64,000 nt of DNA, taken from NCBI GenBank assembly GCA_011050085.1, contig DRGL01000037.1, positions 1 to 64,000 of the forward strand. Reading direction: 5' to 3'. Within the stretch, counting starts at the first letter, position 1, and each line of letters starts with the position of its first letter. This document shows positions 1-9,121 of this stretch, in pieces. Position numbers and translations under genes: made by a program. The stretch comes from Pricia antarctica (lineage in GTDB: Bacteria; Bacteroidota; Bacteroidia; Flavobacteriales; Flavobacteriaceae). Under the pieces are notes generated by a model. That model searched no databases. It was not told the DNA's origin and was given only the letters and a program-made list of their open reading frames with translations.

Positions 1-2145
1 GCCATGGTACCCGAATTGGGAAGCGATAATCTCTTCATGTCCTGTAGCGGCTTTAGCCATTCGAAGGGCTAGTTCATTCGCTTCGCTGCCCGAATTCACA
101 AAATGCAGTACCGAAAGTTGTGGCGGCAGCGTTGCCAAAAGTTCTTTAGTAAGTTCGTTGATGTTATCGTGTAGATAGCGCGAATTGGTGTTGATCAAGG
201 CCATCTGTTGTTGCCCGGCCCTGACCACCTCAGGATGTTCATGCCCTACATGCGCCACATTGTTCACCGTATCAAGGTACTTTCGACCGTATTGATCGAT
301 AAGGTACTGGCCCGCTCCACGGACCATTTTAATGGGCACCTGGTACTGAAGACTTAAACTTTTGCCAAGATGTCGTTTTCGGAAATTGATAAGCTCATCA
401 TTCGGTTTGGGAAATTGGGTTTGGAGCGACGTTGATTTGAACAATAAATTGGGATCCGGACAAATACCTTTCCAAACGTTGATTTGGGTGATATAACCTA
501 CTCCTGGAAAATCCTTTGTATATCCGAGCATCGATAACATGATCTGAAAGTGGAGGTGAGGCGCCCAATTACCGTTTTCTTCGGGAAGACCCAAAAAACC
601 GATATGTTCGCCCTGCCCAATTACCTGTCCAATGACTTTGTCTTGAATGGAAGCAACAGATAAATGCCCATACAGGGTATAAAAACTAAGGGTTTCAGTT
701 GTATGTTTTAGTATGATCAGTCCTCCATACTCCTTATCTCCGGCATCGTTTACGGCTGTAACCACTTCTCCATCCAGCAACGCATGTACACCAGTACCGG
801 CAGAAAGCCAAAAATCTACTCCCAAGTGAACGGTGCGATACTCGGGACCGCTGTTCCCGATACGGCCATACTCAGATGTGGTATAGACACCTCTCGGCTC
901 TAAATAGCCTCCAGCAATGACCTTATTCGGATATTCTCTTTGCAGCCGGTCTATCTTGAACTGGAACAGTTCTGTATCATCGAAATCGGACTGCATTCCC
1001 AACCAACGGCTTGAAACGCTAAGGTCTAATAGATGCACCTCGTCGCATCTGATTGTTGGGAAAAGGTCAGTCACTAAAAAATTATGATTTGTTGCCCAGT
1101 TTTTAAATTTTTGTTCAAAAGGCTGAGGTGTAAATCCGCAAGCTTGTCGAAAATTATAGTATGCAAAATCGGCATTTATGCCGGACCATTTTTCTAGTAC
1201 TTCCCAAGCCGGTTTTTCGCTTATCAACAAGTAGGTATTCTCCGGTTCTTCGCTCTTATTGATGGCCGATTTGGTGACCGAGACGACCAATCGCATGGCT
1301 ATGGCGTCATACAAATGTTTCAATTCCCGTTCTTCGAGCGGAAATTTTGAAGAATATCCTTTTACAATTGGTAATGCAGTTTGTAAAGGGTCGTTGTGAC
1401 CCATTATGGCATAGGCACAGGCAATAGCAACATCATTTATAACTTGGGTATATACAGCGTCTCCGTAATCGATTACCGCTTTGACCTTGGGTTTGATTAG
1501 GTCTTCGGATACAATAAGATTATTGTCGTTCGCATCATTATGAACGATAGCCTTGCGAAGTAGCTCATACGATTTTCGTGCATCCTTAAAACGATTTTGG
1601 AAGAAAATTACAATCCGTTTTTCTTCTTTGTTGAACAGATTAAGGTGAGCGGTTGTCCAAAGTGAACGAGCAACATCCCATTCAAGTTCACGATGGGCTT
1701 GCGAATGATTAAAAGCTTGTAAAGCTTTGGTTAGAAGACCGCAGCGTTCACCCAAACTATATCTTAAATCATCTAGTTGGGGGTTGACGTCGCCCCATAA
1801 CCTACCAGGTATCCATGTGAGTAAGCGCAGCATACGTTGGTTGCCTTCAGCATCGACAAACGTGGAAACACTTCTTTCTTCACTATCGATAACGATTCTT
1901 GGTACAATTAGCCCTTTTCCAAACTCGGCTACATGCTGCAGCAGCTGTTGTTGAAAATCAAGATATTCCCAATCTTCCTCCGGACGTGATACTTTTAAAA
2001 TGTATCTACCGCCATCAACCGCTATTACCTTGAAATTGAAATCAATATAGCCGGGAAGGGAAGTGGCCTTTCCGCTGATATTGAAAAGTTCTAGCGTCAG
2101 ACTTTCCGCTTGTGGAATGCTTATGTTTCGGGAAGTTGACTTCAT
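1..2145 (-). CDS. APH-like kinase / M23 peptidase / class III aminotransferase fusion (3' end beyond window)
   Basis: This reading frame is open to the left edge, so only the first 715 codons are present. Three domains follow one another. An aminoglycoside-phosphotransferase-like kinase (about residues 15-330) carries the catalytic HNDANDNN near residue 200 and the metal-binding IDYGD near 222. An M23/LytM-type fold (about 425-550) shows HLGVD near 439 and HLHF near 529, the usual zinc ligands. A PLP-dependent class III aminotransferase starts near residue 600, and GSEAN is visible near 683; its catalytic lysine lies outside the window. The kinase plus aminotransferase pairing resembles the animal hydroxylysine kinase and AGXT2L phospholyase pair, so phosphorylation of an amino alcohol followed by ammonia-phosphate elimination is a reasonable inference. 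No signal peptide is visible. The role of the M23 domain is unclear. Confidence 0.93.
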   Translation of the reverse strand, partial: MKSTSRNISIPQAESLTLELFNISGKATSLPGYIDFNFKVIAVDGGRYILKVSRPEEDWEYLDFQQQLLQHVAEFGKGLIVPRIVIDSEERSVSTFVDAEGNQRMLRLLTWIPGRLWGDVNPQLDDLRYSLGERCGLLTKALQAFNHSQAHRELEWDVARSLWTTAHLNLFNKEEKRIVIFFQNRFKDARKSYELLRKAIVHNDANDNNLIVSEDLIKPKVKAVIDYGDAVYTQVINDVAIACAYAIMGHNDPLQTALPIVKGYSSKFPLEERELKHLYDAIAMRLVVSVTKSAINKSEEPENTYLLISEKPAWEVLEKWSGINADFAYYNFRQACGFTPQPFEQKFKNWATNHNFLVTDLFPTIRCDEVHLLDLSVSSRWLGMQSDFDDTELFQFKIDRLQREYPNKVIAGGYLEPRGVYTTSEYGRIGNSGPEYRTVHLGVDFWLSAGTGVHALLDGEVVTAVNDAGDKEYGGLIILKHTTETLSFYTLYGHLSVASIQDKVIGQVIGQGEHIGFLGLPEENGNWAPHLHFQIMLSMLGYTKDFPGVGYITQINVWKGICPDPNLLFKSTSLQTQFPKPNDELINFRKRHLGKSLSLQYQVPIKMVRGAGQYLIDQYGRKYLDTVNNVAHVGHEHPEVVRAGQQQMALINTNSRYLHDNINELTKELLATLPPQLSVLHFVNSGSEANELALRMAKAATGHEEIIASQFGYHG

Positions 2146-2158
2146 TTTTCTAATCAGT

Positions 2159-2178
2159 TTTGATTATTGTAAATCAAA
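2159..2178. promoter_or_regulatory. Inverted repeat upstream of the kinase/aminotransferase fusion
   Basis: TTTGATT (2159-2165) and AATCAAA (2172-2178) form a perfect 7-bp inverted repeat with a 6-nt spacer, 14 bp before the start codon at 2145. It may be an operator or a 5' UTR hairpin. No regulator is known for it. Confidence 0.35.
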
Positions 2179-2449
2179 GTAGGTAGTAAATATAAAAAAC
2201 GAGGTTCAGGCGGTAGCTTATTTTCAAAATGAAAAATAAAACTTCGTTTGATAAGAGATTAAGTTTTCAAATTTTGCCAAAACATCAAATCTCGATGTCG
2301 CGTTCAAATTTTAGGTAAAAGATAAGGTCGAGAAATTTTCACTAGTCTTAAATGCTAATAATCCAAGAAAGTAAGATTTGTAAAACCTTGTGCAGATAAC
2401 CGGAGATACATCAGAAAAGATGGGGTCATAGTATGTAAATGGTCTAACT

Positions 2450-2489
2450 CATCCTTGAGTTTACAAGTCCATCCTTGAGTTTACAAGTC
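2450..2489. repeat. Perfect tandem duplication of a 20-bp unit
   Basis: The unit catccttgagtttacaagtc occurs twice back to back (2450-2469 and 2470-2489) with no mismatch. It lies in non-coding DNA about 110 bp past the stop codon of the isomerase-like gene. A recent slippage duplication is the simplest explanation. Confidence 0.9.
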
Positions 2490-2601
2490 TTTATTAACTA
2501 GAAATAGGCAATGGCAAATTGAGGTCTAAAAAGAAATGATTTTATTGCAAGAAACTTTCAACAATTTTACCCAAGCAAGAATTGTCCCCATAATTTTCCC
2601 C

Positions 2602-3489
2602 CTACTTAAATCCTATTTTTTTGAGACCTTTATGACTGATGTTAATTGCCTCTAAAGGTTTCATCCCATCAAAAGTTTGGTCCTGTTCCACCATGTAATA
2701 TTTCATTCCTGATTTTTTCTTTTCGGCCAAAATCCGGGCGAAGTCGATAGTGCCTTTACCAACGGGAGCAAATCTGCCTTTGTCATCCATATCCTTAACA
2801 TGCCAGATTTTAAAACGGCCGGGATACTTTTCGAAATAGGCTACAGGGTCCGCACCGGCCTTTGTGACCCAATAGAGGTCCATTTGAAAATTAACGAATT
2901 TGGAATCGCAGTTTTCCAACAGATAGTCAATTGTAACAATGCCATCAACATCTTTTTTGAACTCAAAATCGTGATTATGGTAGAGCAGTTTTAGTCCGGC
3001 CGCGTTGGCTTTTTCCCCTAATGAGTTCAAAATCTCAGCAAGGTTTTCAGCCCCGCCTGACATGCTCATTGTACGGGATTCCTGATCGAACTTAAAAAGA
3101 CCCATAGGGGGCACCGGAATGACAAAATACGAAAAGCCGGCAGCCTTTACATCGGCCATCATTTCTTCTGCATTTTCCATAGTTACACTGCCCTGATGCG
3201 TGCTGATAGGCTTCAATTTCAGCTCTTTTAAAAGGTTTTTAAAATCTTTAGGGGACATATTATAAAACTTGCCGTCTTCATAACCTGCGGCCTCAATATT
3301 TTTATATCCCGCATCGGCCACGGCCTGTAGGGTCGCCTTTGCATTTGTGCCCATATCGTCCCTTACCGTATAAAGGGCCAGACCTCCGAAATTATTTTGG
3401 GCATTGGTGACAAAACTGATACTGGCCAAAAGAACGAAGGCTAGGTTTTTGATCCAACTGTTGCATAGGGTTTTAGGTAGCGCGCTCAT
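2602..3489 (-). CDS. Secreted sugar phosphate isomerase/epimerase-like protein
   Basis: This 295-residue protein belongs to the xylose-isomerase-like TIM-barrel superfamily (AP endonuclease 2 fold). A signal peptide is visible: a short charged start, a hydrophobic core around residues 15-28, and cleavage near TNAQ. The mature part opens with LALYTVRDDM, typical of these barrels. Later motifs include HQGS, LYHNHDFEF, QMDLYWV, WHVKDMD and VEQDQ, which supply the usual His/Glu/Asp metal ligands. Secreted members are common in Bacteroidota, often near sugar-degradation genes, but no such genes flank this one. The substrate cannot be read from the sequence. Confidence 0.88.
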   Translation of the reverse strand: MSALPKTLCNSWIKNLAFVLLASISFVTNAQNNFGGLALYTVRDDMGTNAKATLQAVADAGYKNIEAAGYEDGKFYNMSPKDFKNLLKELKLKPISTHQGSVTMENAEEMMADVKAAGFSYFVIPVPPMGLFKFDQESRTMSMSGGAENLAEILNSLGEKANAAGLKLLYHNHDFEFKKDVDGIVTIDYLLENCDSKFVNFQMDLYWVTKAGADPVAYFEKYPGRFKIWHVKDMDDKGRFAPVGKGTIDFARILAEKKKSGMKYYMVEQDQTFDGMKPLEAINISHKGLKKIGFK

Positions 3490-3775
3490 ATTGAAATTGA
3501 TTTTTTAAAAATTAGTTACATCATGACTCAGGGTCTGTAAATACAATAATTGAGGCATAAATCTACGAAAAAGCTAGCTACTTACTTATTTGTTTGCTTG
3601 ACGATGGTCACGGTTTCTTTAAAAATAAATGATTCTATTTTAAGACTACGCTGGCAAAAAAGGATTTGGTGAAGTCCAAAAGGATTTTGGTAGATACAAC
3701 TTTATTCTTTTTGCAATGGACAAATACAGTTTGGGATGCGTTATTTGTAAATCTCTTTGAGAATACGAAAGCGAG

Positions 3776-5179
3776 TTATGGATTCGTAGGATTGATGGCC
3801 AAACTCTTAAAAAGTTTGGCTTTGGAGAGGTAGTATTTATTTAGCAAGGTATTACGTTTGAGCTGTGCATCTATAAGTTTGGTTTCTCTTGCATTGACCA
3901 AAAATAATGAACTTTCTCCGAACCCGAATTTTCGTTCCTCGGCATTTAGCAATGTTCTATAATTAGTGACAATTTCAACAATTAGTGTGTTTTGTGATTG
4001 AAGAACTTCCTGTTCGGCATATATAGCCTCAATATCGTTTTTGATTTGAATTTCGGCATTATCGAGTTCCAAACCTGCATCTTTCACTTTAATTTTGGCA
4101 AGTTTAAGGTCGCCTCGTTCTTTTCTAAGAAATAAAGGCATTCGAAAGGTAATTTTCCCCTTATAATCTTGGGTTTGGAAGGAATTTATATACTCTGGGG
4201 TCTCTGATAAAAAATTATATTCCAAATCGATTTTGGGCAACAGCTTATTCGTTTTCAAAGTTCTATCGATTTCAAGACCATCAATTTTGAGTTGTAATGA
4301 TTTTAATTTGGGATGGTTATCTAGCGTAAAGTCACTCAAGGGATTACCTGCTATATTCAATGTTATGTCGATATCACCGATAAGTGCGGTGTCGGGTATG
4401 GTGGTGGCTTGCAGCTCCATGGGTATATTATCACCTATCCACAAAAAGTTGGATAGTGCAAGAGAGGTTTTTCTGAGGTCGAGTCGCGCCTGCTCTAGGT
4501 CGAGTCTTCGGTTTTGAACCGCAATCTTTGCCTCAACAGTATCTATTGCCGCAATATCGCCAGAAGCCGCACTCGTCTTTATGCCTTCAAAACGTATTTG
4601 CGCGTTGTTCAAAAAGTCATCAAAAATGGTTAGGTCCAAGTAGGCTTTTAACCAGTCGAAATAAGCTGATGAGGCATCAAAAAGGATTTTGTTTACCAAA
4701 ATATCAAAATCCGCCGCAGTTTGTTCCCTATAGAGTTTGGCCTGTTTCAGGGTAGCCATACGTTCGTTCATCCAAAGACCTTCACCAAGGGATACTAAAA
4801 CCCCTGCACTATAGAGTCCATCATCGGGTACCGACTCGTCAGGATTTAAATTCTCTCCTTGGTTCTGCTCGAAATTTCCCTTTAAGTCGATTCCATACCA
4901 AACAGGCACTTTGAAGGTGGCATTAAGTCTATCATAATATTCTGTTCCCTTGAAGTCCTTACGTCCGTAATCGACCTCTATTTTAGGATCAAACCCACCG
5001 CGCGATTTCATAAGATTTGCCTGGGCCGCGTCTATGGTTAGTTCTGCCTGTTTGGCAATCGGGTGATAGCGTTTGACGTATCCTATAAATTCATTGAATT
5101 TTAGAACGGGCATATCGGATTGCTGCGCTTTTGCGCCAAAACCGATAATCAAGCAAACCCAAAGAAAAAAATATCTCAT
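3776..5179 (-). CDS. TolC family outer membrane efflux protein
   Basis: The protein is 467 residues from the ATG at 5179. I chose this start because MRYFFLWVCLIIGFGAKAQ is a clear signal peptide and the ATG overlaps the TGA of the upstream HlyD gene (ATGA). An in-frame ATG 150 bp further upstream would lie inside that gene and add non-signal sequence. The mature protein has the long alpha-helical periplasmic pattern of TolC-family outer membrane channels, with two homologous halves rich in Ala, Leu, Glu and Lys. It is the last gene of the TetR-ABC-HlyD-TolC operon, so it is the probable outer membrane exit duct for the cargo of that exporter. Confidence 0.9.
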   Translation of the reverse strand: MRYFFLWVCLIIGFGAKAQQSDMPVLKFNEFIGYVKRYHPIAKQAELTIDAAQANLMKSRGGFDPKIEVDYGRKDFKGTEYYDRLNATFKVPVWYGIDLKGNFEQNQGENLNPDESVPDDGLYSAGVLVSLGEGLWMNERMATLKQAKLYREQTAADFDILVNKILFDASSAYFDWLKAYLDLTIFDDFLNNAQIRFEGIKTSAASGDIAAIDTVEAKIAVQNRRLDLEQARLDLRKTSLALSNFLWIGDNIPMELQATTIPDTALIGDIDITLNIAGNPLSDFTLDNHPKLKSLQLKIDGLEIDRTLKTNKLLPKIDLEYNFLSETPEYINSFQTQDYKGKITFRMPLFLRKERGDLKLAKIKVKDAGLELDNAEIQIKNDIEAIYAEQEVLQSQNTLIVEIVTNYRTLLNAEERKFGFGESSLFLVNARETKLIDAQLKRNTLLNKYYLSKAKLFKSLAINPTNP

Positions 5180-6528
5180 TTCGTGTTTCCTTTTTCGGCC
5201 ATGTTCTGAGGCTGATAATAGTTGGGTGGAAAACCATTGACTTGTCGCCAAAGCTCGTACCAAATCGGTACATCTTCCAATAGAGCGATTGTATTGGCAC
5301 CCGATCCCACTCGAATACCTTCTGGCCACTCCTGATCATCGGGGTCCGGGGCCACGAGAACCCTATATTTACCGTTCGGACTTATAAAATTTTCTACTGC
5401 GACCACGATACCCCCATAGGTGCCATACGAAACGTTTGGCCACCCGCTGAATACAATGGCGGGCCATCCATCGAACTGAATCCGTATTTTTTCGTCGAGA
5501 TGTACCAAAGGCAAATCTATAGGGTTGACAAAGGTCTCGACCGCCAAGTTGACATTGTTTGGCATAATCCCTACTAATGGATCACCTTGCTTGAAGGTTT
5601 CTCCGATACCTCCCTGAATAGCTTTATTGATGTATCCAGTTTGAGGCGCGCGTATGTAATACATATCTTTGCGCATCGCATAGTTGGTATATTGGTTCTC
5701 TAATTTGGTCACCTCTGCCTCCGAATCGAACTGGTTCGATTCTGCCGTAAATCGATCACTTTGAGCTTTCGATATTTTGTCGGCATACTCCGCGCCAACA
5801 CGCCCTATTTCGACCTGTGCATTCAAAATTTCGTTTCGCGAGGCCAACAGTTTGTTTTGCTGCGATATTAATTTGGCCTGGGTTTCCTGAAGCTTAAGGC
5901 GTTTTTCTTCGACATCGGTCATGGCCTTAAGTCCTTCTTGCTCCAATTGACTTGTTCTTTCAAACTGTCTTTCGGCAATACTCAGATTGGTTTTTGCGGC
6001 TTCGAGATCGATGCTATCGCTCTGTACTTTAAGTTTGGATTGGATTAGCTTGTTCTCGGCCTGCTCTGTCTTCAGAACCTGTTCGTTACGCAAGGCTGAA
6101 ACCTGTCTGTCCAAGGCTTTTACTTTACCTCCGTACGAAATGACCGAAGATTCTTTGTTCTTGATCTGTTCCCCGGTACGCTCTACTAGTCTGGGATCGA
6201 AGTATTCATCTGCCACCTCGGATACAAACAATATAGTATCTCCCTTGTTTACTAAATCACCTTCTTGTACATACCACTTTTCTATCCGACCGGGAATAGG
6301 TGATTGAATGGTCTGCGGACGCTGGTCTGGGGTAAGGGTGGTTAAGAAGCCCCTACTTCTAATATTTTGGGTCCAGGGAAGAAAAAGAACAATTACGCCG
6401 AAAACTGCGGAGGCCAGTAAAAAACGGTTGAAATGTTTGTAATGCCTTTGATGAAAAACGCGTTCGGTAGACTTAAAACCGGCTAGATGTACGGTCTTGT
6501 TCAATGGATTTTTAGAAATATTTAGCAT
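5176..6528 (-). CDS. HlyD-family membrane fusion protein (periplasmic adaptor)
   Basis: This 450-residue protein has one N-terminal membrane segment (about residues 34-52), then a biotinyl-lipoyl-like half (IPGRIEKWYVQEGDLVNKGD). A long coiled-coil of about 200 residues rich in Lys, Glu, Gln and Ala follows, then the second lipoyl half (YIRAPQTGYI) and a beta-barrel region. This is the layout of adaptors that link an inner membrane ABC exporter to TolC. It lies 5 bp after the ABC gene and overlaps the TolC gene by 4 bp (ATGA), so the three are almost certainly co-translated. The exported substrate is unknown. Confidence 0.92.
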   Translation of the reverse strand: MLNISKNPLNKTVHLAGFKSTERVFHQRHYKHFNRFLLASAVFGVIVLFLPWTQNIRSRGFLTTLTPDQRPQTIQSPIPGRIEKWYVQEGDLVNKGDTILFVSEVADEYFDPRLVERTGEQIKNKESSVISYGGKVKALDRQVSALRNEQVLKTEQAENKLIQSKLKVQSDSIDLEAAKTNLSIAERQFERTSQLEQEGLKAMTDVEEKRLKLQETQAKLISQQNKLLASRNEILNAQVEIGRVGAEYADKISKAQSDRFTAESNQFDSEAEVTKLENQYTNYAMRKDMYYIRAPQTGYINKAIQGGIGETFKQGDPLVGIMPNNVNLAVETFVNPIDLPLVHLDEKIRIQFDGWPAIVFSGWPNVSYGTYGGIVVAVENFISPNGKYRVLVAPDPDDQEWPEGIRVGSGANTIALLEDVPIWYELWRQVNGFPPNYYQPQNMAEKGNTK

Positions 6529-6533
6529 GCGGT

Positions 6534-8198
6534 CTAGTTTATCGAAACAATTTTACCTTTTTCCATCGTCAGAATACGTTCAAAATGACCTAACCATTTA
6601 GGATCTTGACTAACTACCACCAACGCCCACGGATTACTTTTGTTTGTCAGAAACTTGATTATCTGTAAGGCTTCTATTTCGTCGAAACGGTGAAGGGGGT
6701 CTTTTAAAAGTAACACCTTGGGTTTTTTGACGATGCTACGTGCCAAGACAATTTTTTTAGCTACGGTATAGGGTATTTGCTGGCCTTCAGGATAGATGAT
6801 GGTGTTCAGCCCCTTGGGCTGTTCTTTCACAAAGTGAATAAGGCCTGATTTTTCCAACGCCCAATAGAGGTCTTTTTGCGAAATCGTGCTGTCGCCAAAA
6901 GTTATATTTTCTTGTATGGTACCCTCAAACGGACTTTCTTCAATTAATGATTGGCCCATAAAAGATCGGTAGTGGTTGGTGTTTATACCATTCAGGGCAA
7001 TGTTATTCACATAAATAGTGCCTTGGGTCGGCTCACTCAGACCTGCAATTATTCTAAGCAATGTAGACTTTCCGGAACCACTTGCGCCAACAATTAGTGT
7101 GGTACTTTGAGGCTCTATTTTTAAGGATATATCTTGAAGAATGGGCTTGCCTTCAGCTACGGTAAAAACTATATTTTCTAGTTCGACCGTAATGTCAGAA
7201 GTTTCTGTAAAAGGTCTTTCTCCTTCTTGGTTTTCAAGATCTTTATCGACTACCTGCCCGAGTTTTTCAAGTGAGGTAAGAAGGTCATAAAACGTCTCGA
7301 GGCCCCGTATCAGTTTTTCGACGGACGTAATGACAAGAAGAATAATGATTTCAGCAGCGACAAATTGACCAATATTCATTTCTTGATTGAAAACTAAAAG
7401 TCCACCAATTAACAATAGGCCAAGCGTTACCAACACTTTAAAACCAATCATCTGAATGAATTGGATCACTAGAATTCTAAAATGACTTTCACGTGATTCT
7501 AGATATTCTGAAACCAAATAATCGTTTTTGTTGACCGCGAGACTTGTTTTACCGGAGAGTTTGAAACTGATCAACGAACGGGCTACTTCCTGTATCCAAT
7601 GGGCCACTTTGTATTTAGCCTTCGACTCATCGAGACTGGTATTCATTCCCTTTTGTATCGTGAATTTGAATACGATGTAAATTAAAAGCAATAGCAACAA
7701 GCCGTAAATAATAAAAAAAGGATGATAAAAAGATAGCAAGACCAGTCCAAAAATAATCTGTAGAAGCGAAGATGGAAAGTCTAATAAAAGCTTTGACAAT
7801 GACTTCTGGACTGTCATCGTATCAAAAAATCGATTCGCCAACTCCGGTGGATAATAATCCCGCAGTTCGCTCATTTTTATTTTAGGAAAACGGTAGGTAA
7901 ACTCAAACGATGCCCTTGTAAATATTTTCTGTTGAATGTTTTCAATTATGCGTATTTGCATAAGTTGCAAAACTCCGCCGAACGCAACTCCACCCGTAAC
8001 CACTATAACAAGAATTATCCAAGACGTGCTGATTTCGGCACCTTGAATTAAATTTATGATGGCCTGAATGCCCAAGGGTAGCGATAGATTTACCAATCCT
8101 GCAAAAATTGCATAATAAAAAACCTGTAAAACGTCGCGCCTATCTAGCCTTAATAAACCTAAAAGACGTTGCCAGGAAGTGATTACGGATTTAGACAT
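6534..8198 (-). CDS. ABC exporter (TMD-NBD half transporter) with degenerate ATPase motifs
   Basis: The 554-residue protein has an N-terminal six-helix exporter membrane domain (about residues 20-310) and a C-terminal nucleotide-binding domain; there is no C39 peptidase domain. Walker A is intact (GASGSGKST) and a Q-loop Gln is present (SFMGQSLIEES). The LSGGQ signature is replaced by IPYTV in EGQQIPYTVAKKIVLARS. The Walker B tail reads LLLKDPLHRFD, so the catalytic Glu after the Asp is Pro. The switch His is Gln (VVVSQDP). ATP binding looks possible, but canonical hydrolysis in a homodimer looks impaired. It overlaps the TetR gene by 8 bp and precedes HlyD by 5 bp, forming a type I-like export operon. 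Confidence 0.9.
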   Translation of the reverse strand: MSKSVITSWQRLLGLLRLDRRDVLQVFYYAIFAGLVNLSLPLGIQAIINLIQGAEISTSWIILVIVVTGGVAFGGVLQLMQIRIIENIQQKIFTRASFEFTYRFPKIKMSELRDYYPPELANRFFDTMTVQKSLSKLLLDFPSSLLQIIFGLVLLSFYHPFFIIYGLLLLLLIYIVFKFTIQKGMNTSLDESKAKYKVAHWIQEVARSLISFKLSGKTSLAVNKNDYLVSEYLESRESHFRILVIQFIQMIGFKVLVTLGLLLIGGLLVFNQEMNIGQFVAAEIIILLVITSVEKLIRGLETFYDLLTSLEKLGQVVDKDLENQEGERPFTETSDITVELENIVFTVAEGKPILQDISLKIEPQSTTLIVGASGSGKSTLLRIIAGLSEPTQGTIYVNNIALNGINTNHYRSFMGQSLIEESPFEGTIQENITFGDSTISQKDLYWALEKSGLIHFVKEQPKGLNTIIYPEGQQIPYTVAKKIVLARSIVKKPKVLLLKDPLHRFDEIEALQIIKFLTNKSNPWALVVVSQDPKWLGHFERILTMEKGKIVSIN

Positions 8199-8889
8199 GG
8201 GAGTTAGAATTTAGTCGGGTAAAAACCAAATCGACAAAGTATTTGGTCGGCTGCTTATCTTTATGACAGTCCGTTAAGGATGCAAAATGTTCTTTAAGAA
8301 AATGCTGGTGTAAAGAACCTTCTAGAATTGTACTGGCCATACTTAAAGGATAAGGGTAAGTTTCGTCGATATCGATTATCATCTCACCCAAGCGCCGCAC
8401 CAAGCGTTTGTAAACACTAAAATAGCCTTCCTTGTTCTTAGCGTCTACCTCTTTGGTTAGATACGATTTCGAAAATTCGTTAATTACTATATTATTGAGC
8501 AGTATTTCGTTTATATGGGAAAAAACGGAATCCTTTACGGTGGTCATGGTAACAATTTCAATGGCCTTGGTCAATTTTTCCTTAACATCAGATATTCCGT
8601 TGGTTGCAAAAACCAATTTATATTCCAACCATCCCCAGTACCAAGAGGATAGATACATCAATAATTTTTGCTTGCTTTCAAAATAACGGTAAATAGAACT
8701 TTCGTTCGAACCAATTTGATTGCCCAACTTTTTGAACGTAAAGTTTTCGAAGCCTATTTCGTCAATCATTAGAATACTATATTCGACGATTCGCTTCCCC
8801 AAGTCCGAAGACTCCGGATCTTTGATGTAAGTTTTTTCGTTGACCGTTATCTTAATATTCCCTAAAAGTCTGTCCATGGAATTTAACAT
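8191..8889 (-). CDS. TetR family transcriptional regulator
   Basis: This 232-residue protein has a TetR-type N-terminal helix-turn-helix: GFENFTFKKLGNQIGSNESS followed by IYRYFESKQKLLMYL (about residues 46-80), then an all-helical ligand-binding domain. An alternative ATG at 8877 (MDRLL) would give a protein four residues shorter. It is the first gene of the operon and overlaps the ABC gene by 8 bp, so it probably controls export of the same substrate. Perfect palindromes lie directly upstream, beside a -7 box, which fits autoregulation. The effector is unknown. Confidence 0.9.
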   Translation of the reverse strand: MLNSMDRLLGNIKITVNEKTYIKDPESSDLGKRIVEYSILMIDEIGFENFTFKKLGNQIGSNESSIYRYFESKQKLLMYLSSWYWGWLEYKLVFATNGISDVKEKLTKAIEIVTMTTVKDSVFSHINEILLNNIVINEFSKSYLTKEVDAKNKEGYFSVYKRLVRRLGEMIIDIDETYPYPLSMASTILEGSLHQHFLKEHFASLTDCHKDKQPTKYFVDLVFTRLNSNSHV

Positions 8890-8899
8890 TATCGATTCA

Positions 8900-8907
8900 C
8901 AAATATA
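8900..8907 (-). promoter_or_regulatory. Bacteroidota -7 box for the TetR-ABC-HlyD-TolC operon
   Basis: On the minus strand this reads TATATTTG, matching the flavobacterial -7 consensus TAnnTTTG, 10 bp before the ATG at 8889. I find no TTG at the ideal -33 distance. The adjoining palindromes lie in the expected promoter spacer. Confidence 0.5.
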
Positions 8908-8943
8908 ATAGTATTACTATCATGATACGATTGTTTTACAATC
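8908..8943. promoter_or_regulatory. Cluster of palindromes, candidate TetR operator
   Basis: Three symmetric elements follow one another. They are ATAGTA-T-TACTAT (8908-8920), ATCATGAT (8919-8926) and GATTG-N5-CAATC (8929-8943). They lie directly upstream of the -7 box of the TetR gene. TetR proteins usually bind palindromes overlapping their own promoter, so the first element is the best operator candidate. This is inference from position and symmetry. Confidence 0.45.
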
Positions 8944-9121
8944 AATTAACATTTGTTTAGGTAATTATAACCAATATGTCATACTAGAATATAGCTTTTT
9001 ATGCTGGTTAAGAAACGGTACCTACTATGTTAATTATGTACTAAAAAAACCCTAAAAAATATTCAGCGAAAATTGTTTTATACTTTTATGGCTTGAATTT
9101 GCCTTTAATCTGATAACTTAA

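Larger units (their letters stand above)
2146..2601. other. Intergenic region, no gene seen
   Basis: This 456-bp AT-rich stretch lies upstream of the fusion gene and downstream of the isomerase-like gene. I see no convincing reading frame or RNA gene. It holds the inverted repeat at 2159-2178 and the 20-bp tandem duplication at 2450-2489. Confidence 0.6.

Noticed and set aside
1727-1954. 75-codon plus-strand frame
   Set aside because: It is antisense to the kinase domain of the fusion gene and has low-complexity, Ser-rich content.
5180-5329. Upstream extension of the TolC gene to an ATG at 5329
   Set aside because: It lies inside the HlyD gene, puts 50 non-signal residues before a clear signal peptide, and ignores the ATGA overlap at 5176-5179.
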